Source: JBFWQM01 sp050249455
GTDB taxonomy: Bacteria; Pseudomonadota; Alphaproteobacteria; MPNO01; VGEU01
Assembly: GCA_050249455.1 (NCBI GenBank)
Contig: JBFWQM010000006.1
Coordinates: forward strand, 1 to 58,125
Direction of reading: 5' to 3'
Length of the DNA stretch: 58,125 nt
Shown here: positions 37,395 to 45,912 of the stretch, piece by piece
Layout: each line of letters opens with the position of its first letter
How positions within the stretch are numbered: position 1 is the stretch's first letter
Notes under the pieces: model-generated
Seen by the model: the letters and a program-made list of their open reading frames with translations, nothing else
Told to the model about the DNA's origin: nothing
The model's database searches: none
Translations under genes and position numbers: made by a program

Positions 37395-38201
37395 TCAGCC
37401 GACGCCCATCAGTTCGCCGAGCCGGAGCTCGTATTCGGTGAATGCCGGCAGGCTGCGGGTCGCCTTGTGGTTGCGCGGCCGCGGCAGGTCGATCGCCACG
37501 TCGTCGATCAGCCGGCCCGGCCGCGGCGACATCACCAGCACGCGGTCGGACAGGAACACCGCCTCGGCGATCGAATGGGTGACCAGGAATACGGTCTGGC
37601 GCTGCGCCTCCCACAGCCGCAGCAGCTCCAAGTTCAGCCGGTCGCGGGTCAGCGCGTCGAGCGCGCCGAACGGCTCGTCCATCAGCAGGATCTGCGGCCC
37701 CAGCACCAGCGCCTGGCCGAGCGCGACGCGCTGCTGCATACCGCCGGAAAGCTGGTGCGGGTGGTGCTTCTCGAAGCCGCCGAGGCCGAGGGTCTCGACC
37801 ATGCCGCGGACCTGCGCCGTGATCCGCTCGGCCGGAACGTTGCGCATCTCCGCCGCCAGCCGCAGGTTCTTCTCCACCGTCAGCCACGGCAGCAGGTTGG
37901 CGGTCTGGAACACGATGCCGATCTCCGGCGGCGGCCCGGCGACCGGGCGGCCGGCGACCGTCACCGCCTCGCCCTCGAAGCCGGTCAGGCCGCCGATGAT
38001 GCGAAGCAGCGTGGACTTGCCGCAGCCCGACGGTCCGATGATGGAGACGAAGGCGTGCTCGCGGATCGCAAAGCTGACCGCATCGAGCGCGCGGACCGGG
38101 GTCTTGCCGGGGAAGGTCTTGGAGACGTTGCGGACGACGACCGCGTCGCGGCCGGCGCCGGCCGCCTGGCCGGGCGCCGGGGTTTCGACGACGGACGCCA
38201 C
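37395..38201 (-). CDS. ABC transporter ATP-binding protein (SsuB/TauB type)
   Basis: The 268-residue ATPase has Walker A GPSGCGKST, Q-loop region FQTANLLPWLTV, signature LSGGMQQRVALGQAL, Walker B ILLMDEPFGALD and the switch His in VTHSIAEA. This is the nitrate/sulfonate/taurine subfamily that pairs with permeases like 40591-41340. It lies 8 bp after the VOC gene. It completes an importer whose permease and binding proteins are 2.4-5.3 kb upstream in the same direction, and might also serve the ATPase-less importer at 7.8-10.5 kb. Confidence 0.95.
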   Translation of the reverse strand: MASVVETPAPGQAAGAGRDAVVVRNVSKTFPGKTPVRALDAVSFAIREHAFVSIIGPSGCGKSTLLRIIGGLTGFEGEAVTVAGRPVAGPPPEIGIVFQTANLLPWLTVEKNLRLAAEMRNVPAERITAQVRGMVETLGLGGFEKHHPHQLSGGMQQRVALGQALVLGPQILLMDEPFGALDALTRDRLNLELLRLWEAQRQTVFLVTHSIAEAVFLSDRVLVMSPRPGRLIDDVAIDLPRPRNHKATRSLPAFTEYELRLGELMGVG

Positions 38202-38208
38202 GCGGCGG

Positions 38209-38607
38209 CTACTTCGTGCCGACCCAGCCGTGGTGCGAGATGTCGAACACGATCCCGTTGGGGTCGGTGAACTTCATCTCGTAGTAAAGTGTGTCCTTCT
38301 GGTCGGGCAGGTCGAGGAAGAACTTGCCGCCGTTGTCCTCGATCTCCTTGCGGCTGTCGTCGAGGTCGTCGACCACGAAGCCGAAATGGTGGACGCCGAC
38401 GTATTTCATGCCCTCCGGCTTCCCGACGACCTTGTCCATCTTGTACTTCAGGATGGCAAGGTTGACCGTCCCGTCGGTCAGGTAGACGCCCTCGGCGATC
38501 GGCGAGTCGGTGTAGCCGGCGCGCTCCATCCCGAACGTCTTCATGTAGAACTCGGCGGTCGCGTGCGGGTCGGGCACGGCGATGGCGAGGTGGCGCAGCT
38601 TGGCCAT
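38209..38607 (-). CDS. VOC-family protein (glyoxalase I-like)
   Basis: The ATG complementary to 38605-38607, with GGGAGC upstream, gives 132 residues. Two beta-alpha-beta-beta-beta modules are seen: KLRHLAIAVPDPHATAEFYMK...FG and GVHHFGFVVDDLDDS, ending EMKFTDPNGIVFDI. The ligand-type residues are H6, H68-69 and the late Glu. Small single-domain VOC proteins act as dimers on 2-oxo or aromatic substrates. A longer upstream frame to 38748 is not supported. It sits between the flavoenzyme and the ATPase genes. Confidence 0.85.
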   Translation of the reverse strand: MAKLRHLAIAVPDPHATAEFYMKTFGMERAGYTDSPIAEGVYLTDGTVNLAILKYKMDKVVGKPEGMKYVGVHHFGFVVDDLDDSRKEIEDNGGKFFLDLPDQKDTLYYEMKFTDPNGIVFDISHHGWVGTK

Positions 38608-38668
38608 TGAAAAGCTCCCGCGAAACGGTGCCGCCGGCCCGGTTCCCGGCCGGCAAGGCTTTGATCCA

Positions 38669-40594
38669 TCAAACCAGATTTCCGGCTGCCGCGCCAGTCC
38701 GGCTGGCCCAGTAGAGGCCGCCGCGCCCGGCGCGCTCGCCCACGACATGGACCGTCGCGCCGCCGAAGTGCGCCGCGAACGCGGGCGCGCCGCCCGCGGT
38801 GGCAGGCGCAGCGTCGATCACGGTGTCCGCCTCGATCTCGGACGACCCGACGGCGCCGTCGAGCCGCAGCCGGCCGATCCCGGCGCCGACCGCGCGGGTG
38901 GTGAAGCGGACATCGACGCCGGCGGCGGCGAGCGTGCGCGGCAGCACGATCCGCGCGATCAGGTTGACGTCGTCGGCGAAGCCGTCGCCCGCCTCGACCA
39001 GGGTGACCGCATGGCCGAGCGTCGCGAGGTGCCAAGCTGTCTCCGCGCCGGCCAGGGTGCCGCCCACCACCGCGACCCGCCGCCCGACCGCGGCCGGCGC
39101 CGCCAGTGCGGCGATCACGCCGATCGGGTGGGCCGCGGCGAGCGCGGAGGGCGCGGCCCAGTCCGGTCCGGTCGCGACGACCAGCACGTCCGCGTCCATA
39201 TGCGGCGCCCCGGAGTCGGCCAGGTCGGCGCCGAGCATCACCGTGACGCCGGCGTCGGCGAGCGCGGCCTCGGCATGATCGAGCCAGCCGCGCAGCGGCG
39301 CCTTGAACGGCATCGCGGCGGCAAGGCGGAGTTGGCCGCCGAGCGCGCCGGCGCGCTCGACCAGCGTCACCCGGTGGCCGCGCCGCGCGGCGGCCAGCGC
39401 CGCCTGGATGCCGGCAGGGCCGCCGCCCGCCACCAGCACGCGCCGCGCCGCGACCGCCGGGGCGTGCGGGTGCCACTCGTGCCCGCTCTCCGGGTTGACG
39501 GCGCAGTACGAGCGCATGCCGGCCTGCTCGCGCGCGACGCAGCTGTTGCAGCGGATGCACGGCACGATGGCGCGGGTGCGGCCCGACAGGATTTTGCCGG
39601 CGAGCCCCGCGTCGGCCAGGAACGGCCGCGACATGGCGACCAGGTCGGCCTTGCCGTCGCGCACGATGGCCTCGGCGACATCGGGCGTGTGGATCGATCC
39701 GGCGGCGATGACGGGCACGTCGACCGCGGCCTTGATGGTCGCGGCGTAGTCCACGAACGGCGCCTCGGGCAGGTACATCGGCGTCACCCGCAGCTCCATC
39801 GCGCGGTAGGTGCCGGCCGAGACGTGGATCAGGTCGAGGCCCGCGGCCACCAGCGCCTGCGCAACGCCCGCGTAGTCGTCGGGCCCCAGGCCGCCGTCCA
39901 TCAGGTCGTCGCCGTTGAGCCGGATGCCGAGCAGCCGGTCGGGCCCGATGCGCGCGCGCACCCGGCCGATCAGCTCCTGCGCCAGGCGCAGCCGGTTCTC
40001 CGGCGAGCCGCCGTAGCGGTCGCCGCGCACGTTGGTCACCGGATTGAGGAACGCGTTGATGATGTAGCCGTGCGCGCCGTGCAGCTCGATCAGGTCGAAG
40101 CCGGCGGCGGCACAGCGTCCCGCCGCGTCGGCGAAGTCGGCGATCAGTCGCTCGACCTCGTCGGCGGTCATCGCCTGCGGCACCGGCTTGCCCGGCGCCC
40201 AGGCGACCGCCGACGGGGCCAGGATCGGCGGCCGGCCGAGCACGCGCTGGCTGCCGCAGTGGCCGAGCTGGATGCCGGCGAGGGCGCCGGCGCCGGCGAT
40301 CGCCTCCGCGAGGTCGCCGAGGCCGGGGATCATCAAGTCGTTGTGGGCGCCGAGCTGGGCGTGGAAGGCGCGGCTGCCGGCGTCGTCGATGAACGTCATC
40401 TCGACGATCACCGTGCCGACGCCGCCCTGCGCGCGGGCGCGATAGTATTCGACGAGCTGCGCGGTCGCGCTGCCGTCCGGCGCGGCGAACATGGTGCACA
40501 GCGGGCCCATGACCAGCCGGTTGGCGAGCGTCCGGCCGCGCACGGTCAGCGGCCGCGACAAGGCGGGGAAGGCGGCGGCGGCGGAGCCGGTCAC
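38669..40594 (-). CDS. Old-yellow-enzyme / 2,4-dienoyl-CoA reductase-type FMN-FeS-FAD oxidoreductase
   Basis: The start is taken as GTG (complement of 40592-40594), which overlaps the stop of the permease by 4 bp (GTGA) and gives 641 residues. An internal ATG is alternative. The N-terminal TIM barrel binds FMN (LANRLVMGPLCTMFA, HGAHGYIINAFLNP). The Fe-S cluster is bound by PCIRCNSCVAREQ and YCAVNP. The C-terminal half is a pyridine-nucleotide disulfide fold with VAGGGPAGIQAALAAARRG. Such enzymes reduce conjugated C=C bonds of enoates or dienoyl-CoA with NAD(P)H. The location inside an ABC importer operon suggests the imported compound is unsaturated. Confidence 0.9.
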   Translation of the reverse strand: MTGSAAAAFPALSRPLTVRGRTLANRLVMGPLCTMFAAPDGSATAQLVEYYRARAQGGVGTVIVEMTFIDDAGSRAFHAQLGAHNDLMIPGLGDLAEAIAGAGALAGIQLGHCGSQRVLGRPPILAPSAVAWAPGKPVPQAMTADEVERLIADFADAAGRCAAAGFDLIELHGAHGYIINAFLNPVTNVRGDRYGGSPENRLRLAQELIGRVRARIGPDRLLGIRLNGDDLMDGGLGPDDYAGVAQALVAAGLDLIHVSAGTYRAMELRVTPMYLPEAPFVDYAATIKAAVDVPVIAAGSIHTPDVAEAIVRDGKADLVAMSRPFLADAGLAGKILSGRTRAIVPCIRCNSCVAREQAGMRSYCAVNPESGHEWHPHAPAVAARRVLVAGGGPAGIQAALAAARRGHRVTLVERAGALGGQLRLAAAMPFKAPLRGWLDHAEAALADAGVTVMLGADLADSGAPHMDADVLVVATGPDWAAPSALAAAHPIGVIAALAAPAAVGRRVAVVGGTLAGAETAWHLATLGHAVTLVEAGDGFADDVNLIARIVLPRTLAAAGVDVRFTTRAVGAGIGRLRLDGAVGSSEIEADTVIDAAPATAGGAPAFAAHFGGATVHVVGERAGRGGLYWASRTGAAAGNLV

Positions 40595-41340
40595 ATCGCC
40601 CGCCACCACACCCACCGGCCGGCGAGCTGGATGACCCAGAACAGCAGCATGGCGAGCGCGGTGATGACGATCAGCGTCGCGAACACCAGGTCGGTGCGCC
40701 CGCCCGAGGTGGCGAAGGTCAGGAGCTGGCCCAGGCCCTCGCTGGCGCCGACGAACTCGCCCACGATGGCGCCGATGACGGCCAGCGGCATCGCCACCTT
40801 GCAGCCGTCGATGAAGTTGGGCAGCGCCGCCGGCATCCTGAGCCGCCAGAACATCCGCCACGGCGAGGCGCGCAGCGCGCGGAAATGTTCCTCCAGGTTG
40901 GCCGGCGTCGAGTAGAAGCCGCCCAGGGTGGAGATCACAATCGGGAAGAACGCGAACAGGAACGACATCATCACCTTCGACGTGATGCCGTAGCCGAACC
41001 ACACCACCATCAGCGGCGCCAGCGCCACCTTGGGCACGCCCTGCAGCGCCGCGATGAACGGGTAGAGCACGCGGCGCAGCAACGGCACGAAGAAGATGCC
41101 GATCGCCAGCAGGAGCCCGCCGGCTACCGCGCTGGCGAAGCCGTAGATCACCTCCTCCGCCGTCACCCAGCTGTGCTTGAGGAGGTGGGCCCGGTTCTCC
41201 CATCCCGCCACGACGATGTCCGACAGGGGCGGCAGCAGGTAGGCCTTCACGCCGAACAGCGCGACGCCGTATTCCCATACGAGCGCCAGGACGACGAAGA
41301 AGATCGTGGGGTCGAGGAACTCGCGGTAGCGCGGGGTCAT
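40591..41340 (-). CDS. ABC transporter permease (SsuC/TauC type)
   Basis: The 249-residue inner-membrane protein has about six hydrophobic segments and an EAA loop (HFRALRASPWRMFWRLRMP, about 150-168). It is the only permease of this operon, so it probably works as a homodimer with the ATPase at 37395-38201. Upstream, a 166-bp spacer holds two REP palindromes between it and the binding-protein gene. Its stop overlaps the flavoenzyme GTG start. Confidence 0.93.
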   Translation of the reverse strand: MTPRYREFLDPTIFFVVLALVWEYGVALFGVKAYLLPPLSDIVVAGWENRAHLLKHSWVTAEEVIYGFASAVAGGLLLAIGIFFVPLLRRVLYPFIAALQGVPKVALAPLMVVWFGYGITSKVMMSFLFAFFPIVISTLGGFYSTPANLEEHFRALRASPWRMFWRLRMPAALPNFIDGCKVAMPLAVIGAIVGEFVGASEGLGQLLTFATSGGRTDLVFATLIVITALAMLLFWVIQLAGRWVWWRAM

Positions 41341-41378
41341 CGGGAGGGGGGCCGAACTTCGAATACGCCCGGCCTTGC

Positions 41379-41473
41379 GTAGGGGCGGGTCTCAGACCCG
41401 CCCGCGGCGCCGGGGCAGTCATCGACGTGGCAGGCAAAACAAAAAACAGGGCGGGTCTGAGACCCGCCCCTAC
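41379..41473. repeat. Second pair of REP palindromes
   Basis: GTAGGGGCGGGTCTCAGACC plus CGCCC (41379-41403) and its inverse, ending CCGCCCCTAC (41449-41473), separated by a 45-bp spacer. They share the outer blocks with the 4045-4106 pair but have CTCAG/CTGAG centres instead of TTGAA. The flank AACATCGGTGCCGT follows at 41477. They lie between the binding-protein and permease genes of one transporter operon. Confidence 0.8.
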
Positions 41474-41506
41474 GGAACATCGGTGCCGTCCGGCCCACTA
41501 TCTCCG

Positions 41507-42493
41507 CTACTCCACGAACTGGTTGGAGTAGAGGTCGGTCGCCTTCATCGGCACCTTGGCCTGGGTGGCGCCGGCGAGGAAGGCGAGGGTAGACTCCATC
41601 CGCTGCGGGCTCTGCCAGCCGAGCGGCTTCGCCTTCGCATCCGGGTCGACCAGCAGGTCGTTGATCTCGGTGATCTGCTCGTAGGCGACCTGGCGCTCCA
41701 GGATGGGAAACATCTTGTTCAGGATGTCTGCGGCCTTGCCGGGATCCTTCATCTGGAACTGGTAGCCCTTATACGTCGCGGCCACGAAGCGTTTCACGAG
41801 GTCCGGCTTCTCCTTGATCAGCTTCTCGGTCGTGGTGAGGCCGCTGCCGTAGACGTCGAGCTTGAAGTTGCGGTACTCGATCCAGTCGAGCGTCTTGTTC
41901 GCCTTCTTGGCGAGCACGCGCAGGGTCGGCCAGCTCGAGGCGAGCCAGCACTCGGCGAGGTCGACCTTGTTCTCGATCAGCGACGGGTCGATCACCGCCG
42001 GGTCCATCGAGACCAGCTTGAGGTAGTCGCGCGGCAGGCCGTTGAGCTCCAGCCACGCCGGCGCGACGATCAGCACCGGGGAGAACTGCCCGGCGGCGAC
42101 GGTCATGCCCTTGATGTCGGCGAGCGTCTTGGGCTGGCGGTGCTCCTTGACGTAGCACAGGCCGGCCGGCCAGCGCGTGTTGATCGCGCCGATCATGACG
42201 GTCTTGCCGCCCTTGTCGCGGTTCTGGATGACGCCGATCGGGTTGCCGTAGCCGAACTCGAACAGCCCCTGGTCGATCTCGTTCACCGTGCGCAGGCCGC
42301 CGTAGCCGCGCACCGCCTCGACCTCGATCTTCGCGTCCTTGTAGTAGCCCTGGTCGATGGCCACCAGGATGCCGCCGACGCTGCCCTGCGGCAGCCACGA
42401 CATGTTGAACTTGACCTTGTCCTGCGCCGCCGCCGCGAACGCGACGACCGAAGCGAGCGCGCACGTCGACATAAGCCCGAGCAGACGACGCAT
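41507..42493 (-). CDS. ABC transporter substrate-binding protein (NMT1/ThiY-like) with signal peptide
   Basis: The ATG complementary to 42491-42493 follows GGAGGGATCTGTC and gives 328 residues. The signal peptide is MRRLLGLMSTCALASVVAFA, cleaved near AAAQ. The mature domain, with KFNMSWLPQGSVGGILVAIDQG and RGYGGLRTVNEIDQGLFEFGYGN shortened here, matches the NMT1/thiamine-precursor-binding fold. Family ligands are pyrimidines, sulfonates or aromatic acids. A very long reading frame reaching 45418 is an artefact of GC-rich sequence. It lies 53 bp after the second binding-protein gene. Confidence 0.9.
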   Translation of the reverse strand: MRRLLGLMSTCALASVVAFAAAAQDKVKFNMSWLPQGSVGGILVAIDQGYYKDAKIEVEAVRGYGGLRTVNEIDQGLFEFGYGNPIGVIQNRDKGGKTVMIGAINTRWPAGLCYVKEHRQPKTLADIKGMTVAAGQFSPVLIVAPAWLELNGLPRDYLKLVSMDPAVIDPSLIENKVDLAECWLASSWPTLRVLAKKANKTLDWIEYRNFKLDVYGSGLTTTEKLIKEKPDLVKRFVAATYKGYQFQMKDPGKAADILNKMFPILERQVAYEQITEINDLLVDPDAKAKPLGWQSPQRMESTLAFLAGATQAKVPMKATDLYSNQFVE

Positions 42494-42546
42494 GACAGAT
42501 CCCTCCATTGTTGTTGGAGGAAGCTTCCGCCGGCCGCGGGTTGCCG

Positions 42547-43479
42547 TCAAGCGCCGCCGGACGCCCGCGCGTGGTAGGAGAGATCGACGTATTTCTCCGG
42601 CGCGCCCATCTTGCGCGGCGGCTCGCCGTACTGCTCGCGCAGCGCGATCACGGTCTTGAGGCCCTCGATGTCGACCTTGGCGCTGGGCTCCAGTGCGGTT
42701 CGTCCCTCGACCATCGCGGCCACCATGCGCGCCGCGGCGGGCGGCGGCGTCTCCGGCATCCGCTTGAGCAGGATGCGCAGCGCCTCGTCGCGATTGGCCG
42801 GGTCGTAGAGCCAGCGCACCGCGGCGGCGATGGCGCGCACGTAGCCGACCGCCGCCGCGTCGTTGGCCCTGGCCCAGGCGCGGTTGACGACGTGGACCGA
42901 GGCGATGTAGGGGCCGACGAAATCGAGCCCTTCGCCCAGCACCTTGAAGCCCGCATTGAGCGCCATCGTGCGGTACGGGTCGTTGAGGAGGGAGGCGACC
43001 GTCTCGCCCGCCTTCATCGAGTCCCAGCGCTTGTCGGTGCCGCCCACCGGCACGAACGTGTAGTCCGCCGGCATCAGCCCGTTCTTCTCCAGCATCTTGC
43101 GCAGCACGAAGGCGAAGCCGGTGGACAGCGAGTCGAGCGCGAACACCTTGCCCTTGAGGTCGGCGAAGCCGCCGATCGACGGCGCGACCACCAGCGGAAG
43201 CTCGATCGCGCCGCCACCGGCTATGGTGACCAGGTCGGGTTCGCGGTCGAGCGGCGCGGTGCCCTGGCCCTCCATGTAGGCGATCTGGTTGTCGATCGCG
43301 GTCTGCGCGACCTGGAATTTGCCGTTGACCAGGTTCTGCATCTGGTAGCCGGAGCTCGGCGTGAACGTCACGTTGACCGCCAGCCCCTCCTTCGCCAGGA
43401 AGCCCCGGTCCTGCGCGACGTAGATCGGCAGCACCGTCGGGCCGGGGAAGGTGATCACCTCGAGGGTGGTGTTCGCCAT
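42547..43479 (-). CDS. NMT1-like periplasmic-binding-fold protein without signal peptide
   Basis: The ATG complementary to 43477-43479, with AGGGAGTCCCGAC upstream, gives 310 residues that begin directly with MANTTLEVITFPGPTVLP, the first strand of a type-2 binding domain. No signal peptide or membrane anchor is seen, and the in-frame extension upstream is Pro/Ala-rich without one. Motifs YVAQDRGFLAKEGL and GGFADLKGKVFALDSLSTGF fit the SsuA/NMT1 family. It may be a cytoplasmic ligand-binding or THI5-like protein, or export may use another route. It lies between an FAH-family gene and the second binding protein, with a repeat in the 150-bp spacer upstream. Confidence 0.8.
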   Translation of the reverse strand: MANTTLEVITFPGPTVLPIYVAQDRGFLAKEGLAVNVTFTPSSGYQMQNLVNGKFQVAQTAIDNQIAYMEGQGTAPLDREPDLVTIAGGGAIELPLVVAPSIGGFADLKGKVFALDSLSTGFAFVLRKMLEKNGLMPADYTFVPVGGTDKRWDSMKAGETVASLLNDPYRTMALNAGFKVLGEGLDFVGPYIASVHVVNRAWARANDAAAVGYVRAIAAAVRWLYDPANRDEALRILLKRMPETPPPAAARMVAAMVEGRTALEPSAKVDIEGLKTVIALREQYGEPPRKMGAPEKYVDLSYHARASGGA

Positions 43480-43516
43480 GTCGGGACTCCCTGGTGGTGT
43501 CTTGGCTGGGGCTGGC

Positions 43517-43616
43517 GCCCCCTCCCCCAACCCCCTCCCACGAGGGGAGGGGGCTAGAACCTCCCCCTCCCCTCGTGGGAGGGGGCTGGGGGGAGGGGGC
43601 CTCTCCGCGTGAAAGA
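43517..43616. repeat. C/G-block inverted repeat, copy 1
   Basis: CCCCCTCCCCCAACCCCCTC and CCACGAGGGGAGGGGG are inverted after a CTAGA centre as CCCCCTCCCCTCGTGGGAGG and GGGCTGGGGGGAGGGGGC. It is followed by CTCTCCGCG and AAGACG. A near-identical copy including the flanks is at 48119-48221. It lies between two transporter-operon genes and can fold into a very long stem. Confidence 0.8.
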
Positions 43617-43629
43617 CGCCGCGGACCGC

Positions 43630-44580
43630 CTACTTCTTCCCCTTCGCCGCCGCCACCGGGTTGGTCAGGGTGCCGATCTTCTCCACCGTCGCCGACATCA
43701 CGTCGCCCGGCTTCAGGAAGATGCCGCGGCCCATGCCGACGCCCGACGGCGTGCCGGTGGCGATGATGTCGCCCGGCATCAGCCGCAGCACCTCGGTCAG
43801 GTACTCGATCTGGTCGTGGACGTTGAAGATCATCTGCTCGGTGTTGGAATCCTGCATCGTGTTGCCGCTGACCGTCAGCGACAGGTCGAGGTCGTTGGGG
43901 TTCTTGACGAACGCCTTCGGCACCACCCACGGGCCGATCGGCGCGAAGGTGTCGTGGCTCTTGCCGCCGAACCAGTCGGTGACGAACATCGAGGCGAAGT
44001 CGTGCCGGCGGTTGAGGTCGCGCGCGGTGACGTCGTTGACCACCGTGTAGCCGGCGACGCAGTCGAGCGCGCGGCGGTTCGATGAATTGCGCGCCGGCTT
44101 GCCGATGACGACGCCGAGCTCGACCTCCCAGTCCGGCTTCTCGGTCTTGGCCGGGATGCGCACCGTCTCGCCGGGGCCGATCGCGGACGTGACCGACTTG
44201 ATGAAGAAGTACGGCCGGCTCGACGACTTGTCGGCGACGTTGGACTTCATCTCCTGCGCGTGCTCGCGGTAGTTGGCGCCGGCGCAGTAGAGGACGCGCG
44301 GGCGGAACGGCAGCGCGAGCTTGTTGGCGCCGTCGGAGACCGGGCGCAGCTTCTTGTTGCCGACCGGCTTGGCCGCCTTCTCGCCCAGCTTCATGATCTC
44401 GTCGCCGAGATCGTCCCAGTGCCAGAACACGGTCTGCAGCCCGGCGGTCACCCATTCCGGCACCTTGCGCGTGGACGTCGCGCGCCACGCGGCGGCCATG
44501 TCGTACAGCGCGCCGTCGTAAACGAGCGCCGGCTTGACGCCGCCGCGGTCCGCATAGCTTGCGAGCGCGAACCAATCCAT
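43630..44580 (-). CDS. Fumarylacetoacetate hydrolase (FAH) family protein
   Basis: The 316-residue protein has FAH-fold blocks CAGANYREHAQEM, EKPDWEVELGVVIGKPARN (Glu pair for Mg2+), GYTVVNDVTARDLNRR and PGDIIATGTPSGVGMGRG. It is closer to 2-keto-4-pentenoate hydratase / acylpyruvase-type members than to the paralogue at 4143. It would cleave or isomerise a ring-cleavage-type oxo acid in the cytoplasm. It is the first gene of the minus-strand run 44580-35392. It is divergent from the GST gene, with 124 bp between. Confidence 0.92.
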   Translation of the reverse strand: MDWFALASYADRGGVKPALVYDGALYDMAAAWRATSTRKVPEWVTAGLQTVFWHWDDLGDEIMKLGEKAAKPVGNKKLRPVSDGANKLALPFRPRVLYCAGANYREHAQEMKSNVADKSSSRPYFFIKSVTSAIGPGETVRIPAKTEKPDWEVELGVVIGKPARNSSNRRALDCVAGYTVVNDVTARDLNRRHDFASMFVTDWFGGKSHDTFAPIGPWVVPKAFVKNPNDLDLSLTVSGNTMQDSNTEQMIFNVHDQIEYLTEVLRLMPGDIIATGTPSGVGMGRGIFLKPGDVMSATVEKIGTLTNPVAAAKGKK

Positions 44581-44704
44581 TGTCGTTCCCCTCTGGTATT
44601 GTTGAGATGGGTCGGCGAACGCCGCGCCCGTCGAGACACGGCAGTACGAACTGCGCGCCGCGCCTTGTCAACGCCGGCGCGATTCGCAACGGGGAGACGC
44701 CGCG

Positions 44705-45469
44705 ATGCTTGCGCTCTATCACGACTGGGATTCGCTTTGCTCGTTCAAGGTCCGCGTCTGCCTGGCGGAGAAGGGCCTCGACTGGACCGAGCGCCTGGTC
44801 CGGCTGGAGACGTTCGATCACCTCAAGCCGGACTACCTGCGGGTCAACCCCAACGCGGTGGTGCCGGCGCTCGACCACGACGGGCGCATCGTCGTCGAAT
44901 CGAGCGTGATCAACGAATATCTCGATGACGCCTTTCCGACGCCGGCTCTGAAGCCGGCCGATCCCTACGAGCGTGCCCGCATGCGCATCTGGGTCAAGTA
45001 CCAGGACGACGTGATCCACCACGCGGTGCGCCCGGCGACCTTCCAGCTCATGATCAAGCTGCGGGTGAAGCGGCTCGGCCGCGACAACGTCGAGGAGCTG
45101 GTGCGCAACCACCCGATGCCGGAGCGCGCGGTGGCCTATCGCGACTGGGCGACCGGCGAGACGGATCTCGACGCGGTGCGCGGCTCGATCGCGAAGTTCA
45201 ACGAGATCATCGACCGCATGGACCGGGCGCTGGCGCAGGGTCCGTGGCTCGCCGGCGGCACGTTCTCGCTCGCCGACTGCGCGGTGGCGTCGTTCGTCGA
45301 CCGGGTGGAGCACCTGCGCATGGCGGCGCTGTGGCGCGACCGGCCGCGGGTCGCCGACTGGGTCGCGCGGATCAAGGCGCGGCCGTCCTACGCGCCGTCG
45401 TGCCCGCCGCCCGGCCATCGCCTGCCGACGCCGGAGGACGCGCCGATCGCGGCGCTGGCGATGGCGTGA
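44705..45469 (+). CDS. Glutathione S-transferase family protein
   Basis: The 254-residue protein has an N-terminal thioredoxin-fold GST domain (about 1-80): LALYHDWDSLCSFKVRVCLAEKG is the opening strand-helix, with S10/C12 at the usual catalytic Ser/Cys position, then NPNAVVPALDHDG with the cis-Pro and ESSVINEYLDD for glutathione binding. The C-terminal helical domain contains GTFSLADCAVASFVDRVEHL. Beta-etherase and dehalogenase-type GSTs share this outline. It is monocistronic, divergent from the FAH-family gene; a ring-opening, isomerase or detoxification role with that enzyme is possible. Confidence 0.9.
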   Translation: MLALYHDWDSLCSFKVRVCLAEKGLDWTERLVRLETFDHLKPDYLRVNPNAVVPALDHDGRIVVESSVINEYLDDAFPTPALKPADPYERARMRIWVKYQDDVIHHAVRPATFQLMIKLRVKRLGRDNVEELVRNHPMPERAVAYRDWATGETDLDAVRGSIAKFNEIIDRMDRALAQGPWLAGGTFSLADCAVASFVDRVEHLRMAALWRDRPRVADWVARIKARPSYAPSCPPPGHRLPTPEDAPIAALAMA

Positions 45470-45487
45470 CCGGCGCCGCCCGCCGGG

Positions 45488-45823
45488 TCAGTGCCCGGCG
45501 ATCTGCTCGACGATGCGCTTGGCCTCGACCAGGTCCATCGGGATCGCCTTGCGCAGCGCCTTGATCGCCGCGATCTTGTTGCCGTTGCGCGCGTCGTGGA
45601 CGACCTGGGGCGGGATCGGTAGCGCCCTGCCGTCGGGGGCGACGATCTGGCTGCTGGTCGCGCCCGGCTTGACTGTGAAAGCCGCATCGGGCGCCTTCGC
45701 CGCGTCACGCCGCCGTGGCCGCAGCACCAGCGCGGCGAGGGCGCCGGCGGCGAATGCGCCGAGCACCGGGTGGATGCCGAAGGCCGCGAACCACGCGGCG
45801 ACGTGGTCGAGGAAGGGGGTCAT
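45488..45823 (-). CDS. Small membrane protein with ribosomal L7/L12 C-terminal-like domain
   Basis: The 111-residue protein has an N-terminal membrane helix (about 8-35, ending LRPRRRD, so cytoplasmic C-terminus), a linker, then a C-terminal piece (about 70-110) with NGNKIAAIKALRKAIPMDLVEAKRIVEQ. The pattern K..AIK..R....L.EAK..VE is that of the L7/L12 stalk C-terminal domain, which in the ribosome recruits translation factors. Proteins with this domain alone are widespread and uncharacterised. It lies between the GST and oxyR genes and is likely monocistronic. Confidence 0.75.
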   Translation of the reverse strand: MTPFLDHVAAWFAAFGIHPVLGAFAAGALAALVLRPRRRDAAKAPDAAFTVKPGATSSQIVAPDGRALPIPPQVVHDARNGNKIAAIKALRKAIPMDLVEAKRIVEQIAGH

Positions 45824-45912
45824 GCTGCCTCCGCGCCGGCTCCGGCCGGGTTATCGCGACCGCGCAAGGCTAGGCCGGCGATGCTTGACCCCGGGTTAAG
45901 GCCGCGCGGCCG

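Noticed and set aside
41507..45418. Open frame of 1303 codons on the minus strand
   Set aside because: Only its last 328 codons, from the ATG at 42493, match a protein family. The rest is Arg/Ala/Gly-rich read-through antisense or out of frame to the FAH-family, binding-protein and GST genes, as expected in GC-rich DNA.
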